A stretch of 64,000 nt of DNA, from contig JADKIU010000002.1 of assembly GCA_016722565.1 (NCBI GenBank), forward strand, positions 806,001 to 870,000, written 5' to 3'. The translations under genes and the position numbers were made by a program. The notes beneath the pieces are model-generated. The model did not search any database. It was not told where the DNA came from and worked only from the letters and a program-made list of their open reading frames with translations. This document shows positions 53,607 through 63,100 of the stretch, piece after piece (within the stretch, counting starts at the first letter, position 1; each line of letters starts with the position of its first letter). This DNA comes from Bacteroidota bacterium (lineage in GTDB: Bacteria; Bacteroidota; Bacteroidia; 2-12-FULL-35-15).

Positions 53607-56600
53607 ATGGGAATTATATTTACATCCATCTATCGCTTGCTTAAAAAAAGAAGAATTCTTTTCTTCCTTTTATTATTTGGCGCGTTAGGGTTTGTAGGTT
53701 TCTTTGCTTCCAAAATAAAAATGGAAGAAGACATCACCAAGATGATGCCTACTGATGCCAAGATTGAACGCCTAAACACCTTCTTCAAAAACTCAAAATT
53801 TCTGGATCGATTAGTCGTTACTGTTTCCCTTTCCGATTCTACTGCAACTCCCAACCCTGATCGATTAATTGAATTCTCCGACAGCTTAATTGCATCGCTT
53901 CAAGGCATCGACTCTTCGCTCATCAAAGAAATTACCTATAAAGTGAACGATGATGTGATGTACGATGTCTACAATACCTTTATCGATAATCTGCCCATCT
54001 TCCTGGAAGAAAAGGATTATCAAACCTTAGATCATCTCATTACTTCTGAGAAACTGGACACGACCTTAGAAAGAAATTACAAAACCCTGCTTTCACCAAC
54101 CAGCTTGGTGATGAAAAAAAACATTCTTAGAGATCCTATCGGAATAACTCCGTATGCTCTAAAACGGATGCAAACCTTGCAATTTGATGATAATTTTGAA
54201 TTGGAAAACGGTTGCATCTTTACAAAAGATAAAAAGCATTTATTATTCTTTATCACTCCCACTCCTAAGTCGTCCGAAACAGCTAAAAACGCTATTCTTT
54301 TAGCGAAACTGGATACCGTGCTTGCCAACAACATTTCGAAATACAAAGGCTTGCATGCTGAATATTTTGGCGGTGTTGCTGTGGCTGTGGGCAATGCCAA
54401 ACAAATCAAAAGTGATGTTATTCTTACTCTTTCCATCACGCTTGTCGGATTATTTCTGTTCATCAGTTTATTCTTCAAACGCATCGAAGTATTCTTTGTG
54501 ATTTTTATTCCCGTTGCATTTGGTGGCGCATTCTCATTGGCAATGCTTTACCTTCTGAAAGGAGAAATTTCTGCCATTGCTTTGGGTGCCGGCTCCATCA
54601 TTCTGGGAATAGCAATGGATTATACCATTCACTTCTATACCCATTTCAAACATCTCAACTCAGCCGAAGAAACCGTTAAAGACCTTTCTTTCCCGCTTAC
54701 ACTGGGAAGCACCACCACCATTGGAGCGTTGTTAAGTTTATATTTTGTAAAGTCGGAAGCCTTACAAGATTTTGGAATGTTTGCAGCCTTCAGCTTGATG
54801 GGTGCTGCTTTATTTACGCTTATCATCTTTCCGCATTTTATGCGAAAGAAGAAGGCATCCGCTTCTCCAGAAAATCACAAACCCAACTTCATCGAAAGAA
54901 TTGCTGCCTATAAATTCGAGAACAACAAACTCTTAATCTGGTTCATCATCCTCGTTTCAGCAGTCTCTGTATATACTTCACAGCGTGTCAGTTTCGAAGG
55001 CGACATGATGAGCTTCAACTACATGGATCCTGAACTGGCAAAAGCGGAACAGAATTTAAATTCCATCAGCAATGTTTCCTTACGTAGCGTTTATCTCGTT
55101 TCCAGCGGAAAAAACTTAGACGAAGCATTAACACATAGCGAAAAAAACATCCCTCTTTTAAATCAACTGGAAAAAGAGAATATATTAAAAAAGTACTCAA
55201 CCATTTCTACGATCTTGTTATCCAAACAAGAACAAGAAAAACGTATCAAACGCTGGAAAGACTATTGGACAAGCGACAAGAAAGAAAAGCTGAAAGCAGA
55301 TTTAATCAGTAAAAGCGAAAAATATAAATTCAAAGAAAATGCATTCTCCGCTTTTTATGAAATGCTTAACAAAGACTTTTCCACCATTGATGCAAGTGCA
55401 TTTAGTGGTTTAAAGTCGAGTATGCTCGATAACTACATCACTGAAAAACCGGATGAAACTACCGTTGTCACCGTTATTAAAACAACAGCAGAAAACGAAG
55501 ATCAAGTGGTGAATGCGTTTAAAGAAACGGAACATCTAATTGTATTCGATAAAAAATTCCTGACAAATCGCTTCATCGAAATTATCAAAAACAACTTCAA
55601 TCTGATTCTTACCATCTCATCACTGTTGGTATTAATCATGCTCATCATTTCCTACGGACGCTTTGAACTGGCATTGATTACTTACATCCCAATGGTGTTG
55701 AGCTGGCTCTGCATCCTTGGAATTATGGGTGCTTTTGATATTAAATTCAACATCATCAACATCATCATCTCTACTTTCATTTTTGGTTTGGGTGACGATT
55801 ATGCCATCTTTATTACCGATGCGTTGATGAATGAATACAAAACCGGACAAAAAAATCTGGCATCGTATAAAACAGGAATTTTTATTTCTGCTACCACCAC
55901 CATGATTGGAATTGGAGTGTTGATTTTTGCTTCTCATCCTGCTTTAAAATCCATCGGATTAATCACCATCATCGGAATGTTTTCGGTATTGATTATTTCG
56001 AATACCATCCAACCGGCTTTGTTTAAATTTTTAATTACAAATCGTACCGAACAAAAACGTGTGCCTTTCACTTTACTCAGTTTATTGCAATCTGTATTTG
56101 CATTTGCATGGTTCACCTTCGGCTGCTTTACACTCATCCCATTGGGATTCATCATCGTCAAACTATTGCCTATTCCAAAAAAGATTCGATTAAAGATTTT
56201 CCACAACTTACGATATGCCTATACCAAATCGATGATTTATGTAAACGTGCATGTTCGCAAACGCATCATCAACGACTTAAATGAAAAGCTCAACAAACCT
56301 GCAATCGTTATTGCTAACCACCATTCGGTGATTGATTCTTTGTTGATGCAATCGCTCAATCCAAAACTCATATTAATGGTGAACGATTGGGTATGGGATT
56401 CGCCATTCATGGGACCGATTGTTCGCTTGGGAGGTTTTATTCCAAAAGCTGCTGGCTACGAAGAAAACTTAGATAAAATAAGAGGTCTGATCAATGATGG
56501 ATATTCTCTTGGAATTTTCCCGGAAGGCTCCCGCTCCGAAACAGTTAAAATCGGCCGATTCCATAAAGGTGCGTTTTACATTGCAGAAAAATTAAATGTC

Positions 56601-57452
56601 GATATTGTTCCGATTGTATTTCATGGCAATGCCTTTGTGCAAGGGAAAGACGATAGCTTTTTATTAAAACCGGGAACGGTTACTGTGAAATACCTGCCTC
56701 GTATTGATGCGAATGACAAATCGTTTGGTGATACCTACAGCGATAAAACAAAAAACATTAGCAAATACTTTAAAGCAGAATACGCTAAAATAAGAGCAGA
56801 GGTTGAAACGGTGGATTATTTCTTCAACCGATTAACGAAAAACTATATTTATAAAGGTCCGGTTTTAGAATGGTACATGCGTATCAAAGTAAAGTTGGAA
56901 GACAACTACCAATTGTTCGAATCCCTTTTACCAAAAAAAGGAACCATCACGGATATTGGCTGTGGCTATGGATTCTTGCCATACATGCTGGCCTACATGA
57001 GTGAAGATCGCGTGGTGATTGGAACGGATTACGATGAAGATAAAATCATTGTCGCCAACAATTGTTTTTCGAAAACAAAAAACATTTCCTTTTTTGCTGC
57101 CGATGCCACCGAATGTGAATTACCAAAAAGTGATGCATTTATTTTAAGTGATATCTTGCATTACCTTCCGGTAATTGAACAAGAAAAATTATTGATAAAA
57201 TGTATGGATAGCTTGAATGCAGGCGGCATGATTTTATTACGGGATGCAGATTCCAGCTTAAAAGGCAGACATTGGGGCACGCGCTACACCGAGTTTGTTT
57301 CCACAAATGTGGGATTCAACAAAACAAAAAATAAATTAGAATTTGTATCTTCAAACTTTATTTTAGAAGTGGTAAAAAAACATGGTTTCAATTATCATAA
57401 AATTGATAACACCAAACTCACTTCGAACATAACCTACATTATTAAAAAATAA
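53607..57452 (+). CDS. Three-domain MMPL exporter / acyltransferase / methyltransferase
   Basis: This is a 1281-residue protein. Residues 1-~850 are an MMPL/RND-type exporter: two sets of helices with KMEEDITKMMP after TM1 and GAGSIILGIAMDYTIHFYTH and IFGLGDDYAIFITDALMNE in the helical repeats. About 895-1060 is a PlsC-type acyltransferase (NHHSVIDS, and FPEGSRSE). About 1105 to the end is a SAM-dependent methyltransferase (ITDIGCGYGFLP, GTDYDEDK). So one chain could transport a lipid-like pigment, acylate and methylate. Separate homologues are found in aryl polyene loci of other bacteria; flexirubin ring methylation is known. The three activities are inferred. Confidence 0.88.
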   Translation: MGIIFTSIYRLLKKRRILFFLLLFGALGFVGFFASKIKMEEDITKMMPTDAKIERLNTFFKNSKFLDRLVVTVSLSDSTATPNPDRLIEFSDSLIASLQGIDSSLIKEITYKVNDDVMYDVYNTFIDNLPIFLEEKDYQTLDHLITSEKLDTTLERNYKTLLSPTSLVMKKNILRDPIGITPYALKRMQTLQFDDNFELENGCIFTKDKKHLLFFITPTPKSSETAKNAILLAKLDTVLANNISKYKGLHAEYFGGVAVAVGNAKQIKSDVILTLSITLVGLFLFISLFFKRIEVFFVIFIPVAFGGAFSLAMLYLLKGEISAIALGAGSIILGIAMDYTIHFYTHFKHLNSAEETVKDLSFPLTLGSTTTIGALLSLYFVKSEALQDFGMFAAFSLMGAALFTLIIFPHFMRKKKASASPENHKPNFIERIAAYKFENNKLLIWFIILVSAVSVYTSQRVSFEGDMMSFNYMDPELAKAEQNLNSISNVSLRSVYLVSSGKNLDEALTHSEKNIPLLNQLEKENILKKYSTISTILLSKQEQEKRIKRWKDYWTSDKKEKLKADLISKSEKYKFKENAFSAFYEMLNKDFSTIDASAFSGLKSSMLDNYITEKPDETTVVTVIKTTAENEDQVVNAFKETEHLIVFDKKFLTNRFIEIIKNNFNLILTISSLLVLIMLIISYGRFELALITYIPMVLSWLCILGIMGAFDIKFNIINIIISTFIFGLGDDYAIFITDALMNEYKTGQKNLASYKTGIFISATTTMIGIGVLIFASHPALKSIGLITIIGMFSVLIISNTIQPALFKFLITNRTEQKRVPFTLLSLLQSVFAFAWFTFGCFTLIPLGFIIVKLLPIPKKIRLKIFHNLRYAYTKSMIYVNVHVRKRIINDLNEKLNKPAIVIANHHSVIDSLLMQSLNPKLILMVNDWVWDSPFMGPIVRLGGFIPKAAGYEENLDKIRGLINDGYSLGIFPEGSRSETVKIGRFHKGAFYIAEKLNVDIVPIVFHGNAFVQGKDDSFLLKPGTVTVKYLPRIDANDKSFGDTYSDKTKNISKYFKAEYAKIRAEVETVDYFFNRLTKNYIYKGPVLEWYMRIKVKLEDNYQLFESLLPKKGTITDIGCGYGFLPYMLAYMSEDRVVIGTDYDEDKIIVANNCFSKTKNISFFAADATECELPKSDAFILSDILHYLPVIEQEKLLIKCMDSLNAGGMILLRDADSSLKGRHWGTRYTEFVSTNVGFNKTKNKLEFVSSNFILEVVKKHGFNYHKIDNTKLTSNITYIIKK

Positions 57453-57461
57453 CAGCAAATT

Positions 57462-58976
57462 ATGTCACAATACGATGTTGTAATTATTGGCAGTGGATTA
57501 GGCGGACTGGAAAGTGCATTCATTCTTAGTAAAGAAGGATATAAAGTGTTGGTGCTGGAAAAAAACCGACAATTGGGAGGCAGCTTACAAATTTTTGTTC
57601 GCGATAAAGCCATCTTTGATACCGGCATCCACTACCTCGGTGGCTTGAATGACGGACAAAACTTAAATCAAAGTTTTAAATACTTTGACATCATGGACAA
57701 ACTGCATCTCCAAAAAATGGACATGGATGGGTTTGATCGAATTAGTTTTGATGGCGACCCAACAGAATACAAACATGCACAAGGTTATGATAATTTTGTT
57801 GAACAACTTTCACAACAATTTCCGGGAGAAAGAGCAGCGCTGCAAAATTACGTTAAACAAATTCAGGAAGTATGCGATTACTTCCCGCTCTACCAGCTAA
57901 GAGCTGATGAAGCACCAATTATCGGTACCAAATACCTCGACATTAGCGCAAAAGGATTTATTGAAAGCATCACATCCAATACAAAACTTCAAAGTGTATT
58001 GGGAGGTTCTAACCCACTTTATGCCGGTGATGGCTCTAAAACGCCATTGTATGTGCATGCATTGGTGGTGAACACCTATATCGAAAGCTCTTATAAATGT
58101 GTGGATGGTGGTGCGCAAATTGAACGCCTGCTCACCAAAAATATCAAAGCAATGGGTGGCGAAATTCGGAATTATTCGGAAGTCGCTAAAATTGTTGAAA
58201 AAGATGGCGTGATTACCCACGTTGAATTAAAAGATGGTGAAAAAATTGAAGGAAAAAATTTCATTTCCAACATTCATCCCGCATCAACCATGGATATGCT
58301 GGAATCCGATAAAATAAAAAAAGCATACCGCAACCGAATCCAAGGATTAGAAAATTCTTCTTCCGCTTTTATCCTCGACATTGTTTTAAAACCAAATACG
58401 TTTGAGTATAAAAATCACAATTATTACCATTATAAAAGAAATGATGTTTGGACCGGAATGTACCAGGTGGGGGATGCTTGGCCGGATGGATATTGTGCAT
58501 TTATACCCAAAACATCAAAATCAGACACATATGCAGATAGCATGACGCTATTGAGCTACATGCAATACGATGATGTTAAAAAATGGGCAAATACTTTTGC
58601 TACCATTCCGAAACACCGCGATAGCAGAGGACAAGAGTATGAAGATTTTAAAACACGTAAAGCTGAACAACTGATTGATGAAATAGCAAAAAAGTTTCCG
58701 AATATTCGAAGCTGCATTCATTCCTACACTTCTTCCACTCCACTCACGTACCGTGATTACATTGGTGCACGCGATGGTGGTTTGTATGGAATTGCAAAAG
58801 ACTATCACGATCCAATCCGAACATTTATTTCGCCCATCACTAAAATTCCGAATTTGTTTTTTACCGGACAAAACTTAAACATGCATGGAGTATTAGGAGT
58901 AACAGTAGGCGCTATTCGCACCTGTGGTGTGTTTGTAGGTCAAGATTATTTATTAAACAAAATCAATAAAGCCTAA
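57462..58976 (+). CDS. CrtI/retinol-saturase-like FAD oxidoreductase
   Basis: This 504-residue flavoprotein has VVIIGSGLGGLESAFILSKEG, LGGSLQIFVRDKAIFDTGIHYLGG and, at the end, LFFTGQNLNMHGVLGVTVGA. It belongs to the CrtI/CrtH/retinol saturase group but differs from both desaturases at 20440 and 25925. It starts 9 bases after the MMPL gene, so it is most likely a flexirubin gene that changes saturation or isomer state of the polyene or alkyl chain. The substrate is inferred. Confidence 0.82.
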   Translation: MSQYDVVIIGSGLGGLESAFILSKEGYKVLVLEKNRQLGGSLQIFVRDKAIFDTGIHYLGGLNDGQNLNQSFKYFDIMDKLHLQKMDMDGFDRISFDGDPTEYKHAQGYDNFVEQLSQQFPGERAALQNYVKQIQEVCDYFPLYQLRADEAPIIGTKYLDISAKGFIESITSNTKLQSVLGGSNPLYAGDGSKTPLYVHALVVNTYIESSYKCVDGGAQIERLLTKNIKAMGGEIRNYSEVAKIVEKDGVITHVELKDGEKIEGKNFISNIHPASTMDMLESDKIKKAYRNRIQGLENSSSAFILDIVLKPNTFEYKNHNYYHYKRNDVWTGMYQVGDAWPDGYCAFIPKTSKSDTYADSMTLLSYMQYDDVKKWANTFATIPKHRDSRGQEYEDFKTRKAEQLIDEIAKKFPNIRSCIHSYTSSTPLTYRDYIGARDGGLYGIAKDYHDPIRTFISPITKIPNLFFTGQNLNMHGVLGVTVGAIRTCGVFVGQDYLLNKINKA

Positions 58977-58991
58977 CTAAACTTTAAACCG

Positions 58992-59528
58992 ATGAAATTA
59001 CTTTTTGTAAAATATGTATTTGCCCTTCTTCCATTCTTTTTTGTAATGGATAATACAGCATGGAAAGTAAAATCATCGTCTATCACCTTCAAAATTAAAA
59101 ATGCCGGGGTGTCTGTTGATGGTTCATTTACAGGCTTAGTAGCAGATATAAAATTCAATCCTTTAAAACCGGAAGAAGCGGTAATCACTGCAAGTGTAAA
59201 TTCAAAAACAATAAACACCGACAACAGCATGCGCGATGAACACCTTCGCAAAGCCGAATATTTTGATGTCGAAAAATTTCCAAAAATCACACTTCAATCT
59301 GTTAAAATTGAAAAAACAGGACCCATCACTTACAAAGGACTGTTTAAATTAACCATGAAAGGTGTCACCAAAGAAGTGATTATCCCGTTCAACTTTATGA
59401 AAATTCCTGAAAAAACCGAATTTAAAGGAAGCTTCTCCATCAACCGAAGAGACTATGGTGTTGGAGGAAATAGTATTTCGTTATCGGATAATGCAACCAT
59501 CAACTTATCCATTATTGTAACAGAATAA
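58992..59528 (+). CDS. YceI family protein
   Basis: This 178-residue exported protein has a signal-like N-terminus and the YceI lipocalin-like barrel: WKVKSSSITFKIKNAGVSVDGSF, then TDNSMRDEHLRKAEYFDVEKFPKI and FKLTMKGVTKEVIIPFNF. YceI proteins bind polyisoprenoid-like lipids in the periplasm. It starts 15 bases after the oxidoreductase, so it may carry an isoprenoid or pigment. It closes the locus. Confidence 0.9.
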   Translation: MKLLFVKYVFALLPFFFVMDNTAWKVKSSSITFKIKNAGVSVDGSFTGLVADIKFNPLKPEEAVITASVNSKTINTDNSMRDEHLRKAEYFDVEKFPKITLQSVKIEKTGPITYKGLFKLTMKGVTKEVIIPFNFMKIPEKTEFKGSFSINRRDYGVGGNSISLSDNATINLSIIVTE

Positions 59529-59554
59529 TTCTTAAAATCATTCAATAAAAACTT

Positions 59555-59562
59555 TACCTTTG
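59555..59562 (+). promoter_or_regulatory. -7 element of the tRNA-Leu locus
   Basis: TACCTTTG fits TAnnTTTG and would place the start at about 59569, exactly where the first tRNA fragment begins. No TTTG is seen 19 bases upstream. Confidence 0.5.
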
Positions 59563-59568
59563 TTCTAT

Positions 59569-59612
59569 ACTCGGGTGGCAAACCTGCCTACCGGCAGGCA
59601 GGACTGGCAGAC
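59569..59612 (+). pseudogene. Broken tRNA-Leu, 5' part, with a micro-palindrome in the D arm
   Basis: ACTCGGGTGGCAA starts like the 5' end of a tRNA-Leu. It is interrupted by CCTGCCTACCGGCAGGCAGG (59583-59602), then continues ACTGGCAGAC, and stops. The rest of the tRNA is missing. Its acceptor ACTCGGG would pair with CCCGAGT of the copy that ends at 59865. Confidence 0.7.
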
Positions 59613-59649
59613 ATATAAATGATATAAATAAAATAATAATTTAAACTAT

Positions 59650-59731
59650 ACTTGGGTGGCGAAACTGGCAGACGTGTACGCTTGAGGGGCGTATGTCGAA
59701 AGACGTGGGGGTTCGACTCCCCTCCCAAGTA
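59650..59731 (+). tRNA. tRNA-Leu (anticodon GAG)
   Basis: This is a complete class II tRNA: acceptor ACTTGGG/CCCAAGT, D arm with AAACTGGCAGA, anticodon stem TACGC/GCGTA with loop TTGAGGG (anticodon GAG), long variable arm GTC-GAAA-GAC, T arm with GGTTCGACTCC. Discriminator is A; CCA is not encoded. It should read CUC/CUU leucine codons. It lies between two broken relatives. Confidence 0.88.
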
Positions 59732-59770
59732 CTTAATAAAAATCACAAGTGGTGAACCTTCCTGCCCACA

Positions 59771-59865
59771 AGTAGAACTGGCTGACGTGTACGCTTGAGA
59801 GGCGTACCTGCCTGCCGGCAAGGCAGGTGTCGAAAGACGTGGGGGTTCGACTCCCCTCCCGAGTA
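59771..59865 (+). pseudogene. Damaged tRNA-Leu (GAG) with a palindrome in the variable arm
   Basis: From GAACTGGCTGACG the sequence follows the intact tRNA: anticodon stem TACGC/GCGTA with loop TTGAGAG, variable arm, T arm, and CCCGAGT plus A. Between GCGTA and TGTCG, 21 extra bases (59807-59827, CCTGCCTGCCGGCAAGGCAG then G) are inserted. The 5' acceptor is lost; upstream sequence (CCTTCCTGCCCACAAGT) may hold a decayed second insertion. A T-tract at 59866 follows. Confidence 0.7.
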
Positions 59866-59988
59866 CTTTTTTTTCTTCTCTCCTTTCTAATTTATCTTCT
59901 AAAATCAGCAATTCTTATTGGCGAATACATTCTTTATGTTTTTGTATTTTGATATAATTTTTGTCAAAAAAATGACTTCAAAATTTCA

Positions 59989-60092
59989 ACGGCCAAAAAG
60001 TGGCCGTGAAGATATTTATAATTGCACATTCGATTAAAGCAGCAAATAGGGTAAAAATACCCTATTAAAAAAATGGGGTATTTATACCCTAT
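59989..60092 (+). other. AT-rich leader with three hairpins before the giant secreted protein gene
   Basis: ACGGCCA/TGGCCGT (59989-60007), ATAGGGTA/TACCCTAT (60046-60065) and GGGTATTTATACCC (60076-60089) form three close stem-loops in the 320-base gap before the gene at 60186. The second and third are near copies of each other. None has a T-tract. They may be a regulator site or leader structure. No other feature is seen in 59866-60185. Confidence 0.5.
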
Positions 60093-60185
60093 AATTTGAA
60101 TTTAATTTAGTTGATATTAGCACCCTTACAAATTTCCCAAAATCGATCATAAATAATTTTCAAAATATTCCTAAAATAAAAACAA

Positions 60186-63100
60186 ATGAAAAAACTTGTA
60201 TCCGTTTTCCTGGGACTGCTCATTAGCACTTCCATTTACTCACAGACAGGAACAACATGTACCACCTCTTTGACATTGCCTTATGAGGATCCATCTTCAG
60301 AAATATTATTAAGTCAACAGCAAATAAGCCAATGGTATTTATTCACTTCAGAAAACACCAAAGTAGGAATTGGTTTATTAAATAAAATAAATCCTACTTC
60401 TGACAAAGTAATTAAAATGACACTTTGGGGAGGAACTTGCGGAACCTTAACAATAGTCGGAAGCGATACACTTTCTGATCCAAGCGACTCAGTTTTAAGA
60501 ATTACCGCTCCTTCTATACTTTCAAATACTGTTTATTATTTACAAATAAATAAAATATCGACTACAGATATAATTGAATATAAACTAGGTATAGACTTTT
60601 TACTAGCACCACCATTGTGTTCAAATTGCAATTTAGCCGTATTGAATTCCTGTGATATGATTTGTAATGGAAGCTTCGAAGCGTATTCACCAACATTTCC
60701 GCCTCAACATAGCACAACGACTTTAAATTACATGAGTTATGCTTGTGGCTGGGGAAACCCATCTTATGATCCATCAACCTTATCTTCTGGAAGTACACCA
60801 GATTATTTTACGACTTTATCACCCCCGCCCTCCACAAGTTTTGCTAATTCGGTACATGTGCCAAATAATCAATTTGGAACCGAAACTACATTTCAAGGTA
60901 CAGCTTATGCCGGTTTTTTTGCGAAAGCTAATTCCATTTCAACAACTGATTTTTGGCATGAATACATTTATCAGACATTGCGTTGTCCGCTTGATAGCGG
61001 AGTAACCTACAATGTACGATTTTATGTTAGCTTATCTGATAATTCTCTTTTGGCAACTAATTCAATCGGAGCAGCCTTCGTAGATAATTTTAACATTACT
61101 GTCAACGCAGGGAATGCGGGATTATTATTAGATAATACAGGTGCAGCTCCACAACCCCCAAATATTGTAAATACTACCTTTATTTCGGATACAAGCACTT
61201 GGACACTGATAACAGGGACTTATACAGCTAATGGTACGGAGGAGAATATTGTAATTGGAAATTTCGGCAATACTTCGATCACTCTTGGTTCTGGCTCAAG
61301 CCCTTCAGCATATTATTATCTCGATTCGGTTTCGGTTATTCCTGTTGATAGTATTTTTTCACTTGTTTCTGATGCCGATTCTACAATTTGTGATGGGGAG
61401 TCCGTTACAATTCAATCCCAAGTATTAGATTCCTTGAATGTCGATTATTATTACTGGACTTCAATTCCTATTGATACAAGCTTGATTGGTCAGGATTCAA
61501 TGAGTATAATAACAGTTTCTCCTCATGATACTACGATCTATTACTCTACGATTGTTGTCGGCTCTTGCGATTGTACATTTCATGATACGATTCAAATAAA
61601 TGTTGTGCCTTTACCTTCAAAACCATTGATTGATGGCGATTCATTAGTTTGTGTAGCAAGTACTTCAATACCCTATACAATTACAAATTATGACAGTACT
61701 TTGACATATTCGGTCACTGTCATTCCCGTAGGTGCTGGAGGAACAGCCTCAGCTGTTGATAGTCTTGGAGTATTTACGGTCGTCTATAATGATTTGCTTG
61801 GTGATACTTTACTGATAACGGTTATGGATTCTATGGGGTGTGATAGTTTTGCAGTATTTATTGTTAAGCCATGTTGTGTGTATGGAGATACAACTTTTGT
61901 AAACGATTCCGCATCACACATGATTGCGTATTACGGAACCTCAGTAATTAGCAATCAAAGTTTTTCTATCAATGGAACATTTACAATTGATCAAAATATG
62001 ACTTGGAGCACCGATAGCGTAAAACTTGGAATGGATGCTATTATTGATATCCTACCAGGCGATACGTTATACATAACTAACGCTTCATTATTGTCAGCAT
62101 GCGATATCATGTGGGATAGAATTCGAGTTCAATTTGGTTCACTTTTGCGGGTAGACAAAAATTCAGTAATTGAAGATGCAAAAATTGCAATCTATTCTGT
62201 TGCAGGTGGAAGATATATTTTGAATGGAGCTAGATTAAACAGAAATTTGAAACACATGGAACTAACTCCCTATACTGCAGCATCTCATACGGGAACAATC
62301 AGAGACACAAAATTTACGTGTCAACCAATTATTGGCTCGATTGCAACATTAAATCCTCCATTCGCTGGCGATAGAACCCATACTGGAATTGAGATTAACA
62401 GCGTATTGAGTGTTCAAGTTGGTTTAATCGGTTCTTCAAACCTAAACACATTTAAAAATATGAATTTAGGAATTCTAGCAACAAAAAGTTCTGTTAAAGT
62501 TTTGAATAACGATTTCAAAGACATGAATTTAGGAACGGTTCCATACTCAGGTATCGCTGCTATTAAAGTTATTGGCTATCCTTTGTTTCCATATTTTCCA
62601 AGAACCTTAACTGTTGGTGATGGAACCAGCGCAGGCTTGAATACATTTAAAAATTGTCATAATGGTATTTTATCTGAACAAAACATGAACGTAGTAGTTG
62701 ACAGCAATGATTTTAAGCAAATTACACAAAAATGTGTGTTTATTAAAAACAGCAGAAGAACGAATACAGTTATTATTAGAGAAAATGATTTTTCCTCCTC
62801 TTTAATAGGAATCCATTGCTTAACCAATACAATCTGTAATACAAGTATTCGCGATAATAAAATACACAATATGAATAATTTTTCGAGAGGTATTTGGATA
62901 CAGGAAATAAGTTCTTCAGGTGTTGGGGCATTTTACAGCGTGTATCATAATACGATAAAAACTGTTGAATATGGAATACAAGCTGAGAATTTAAATAAAG
63001 TGAATATTGACATGAACGATATAGAAACGGAACCTTATGCTTTACCAATTCTCCGTTCTGTCGGGATTCAAGTTTCAGGAAGTTATGGTGCACGTATTAC

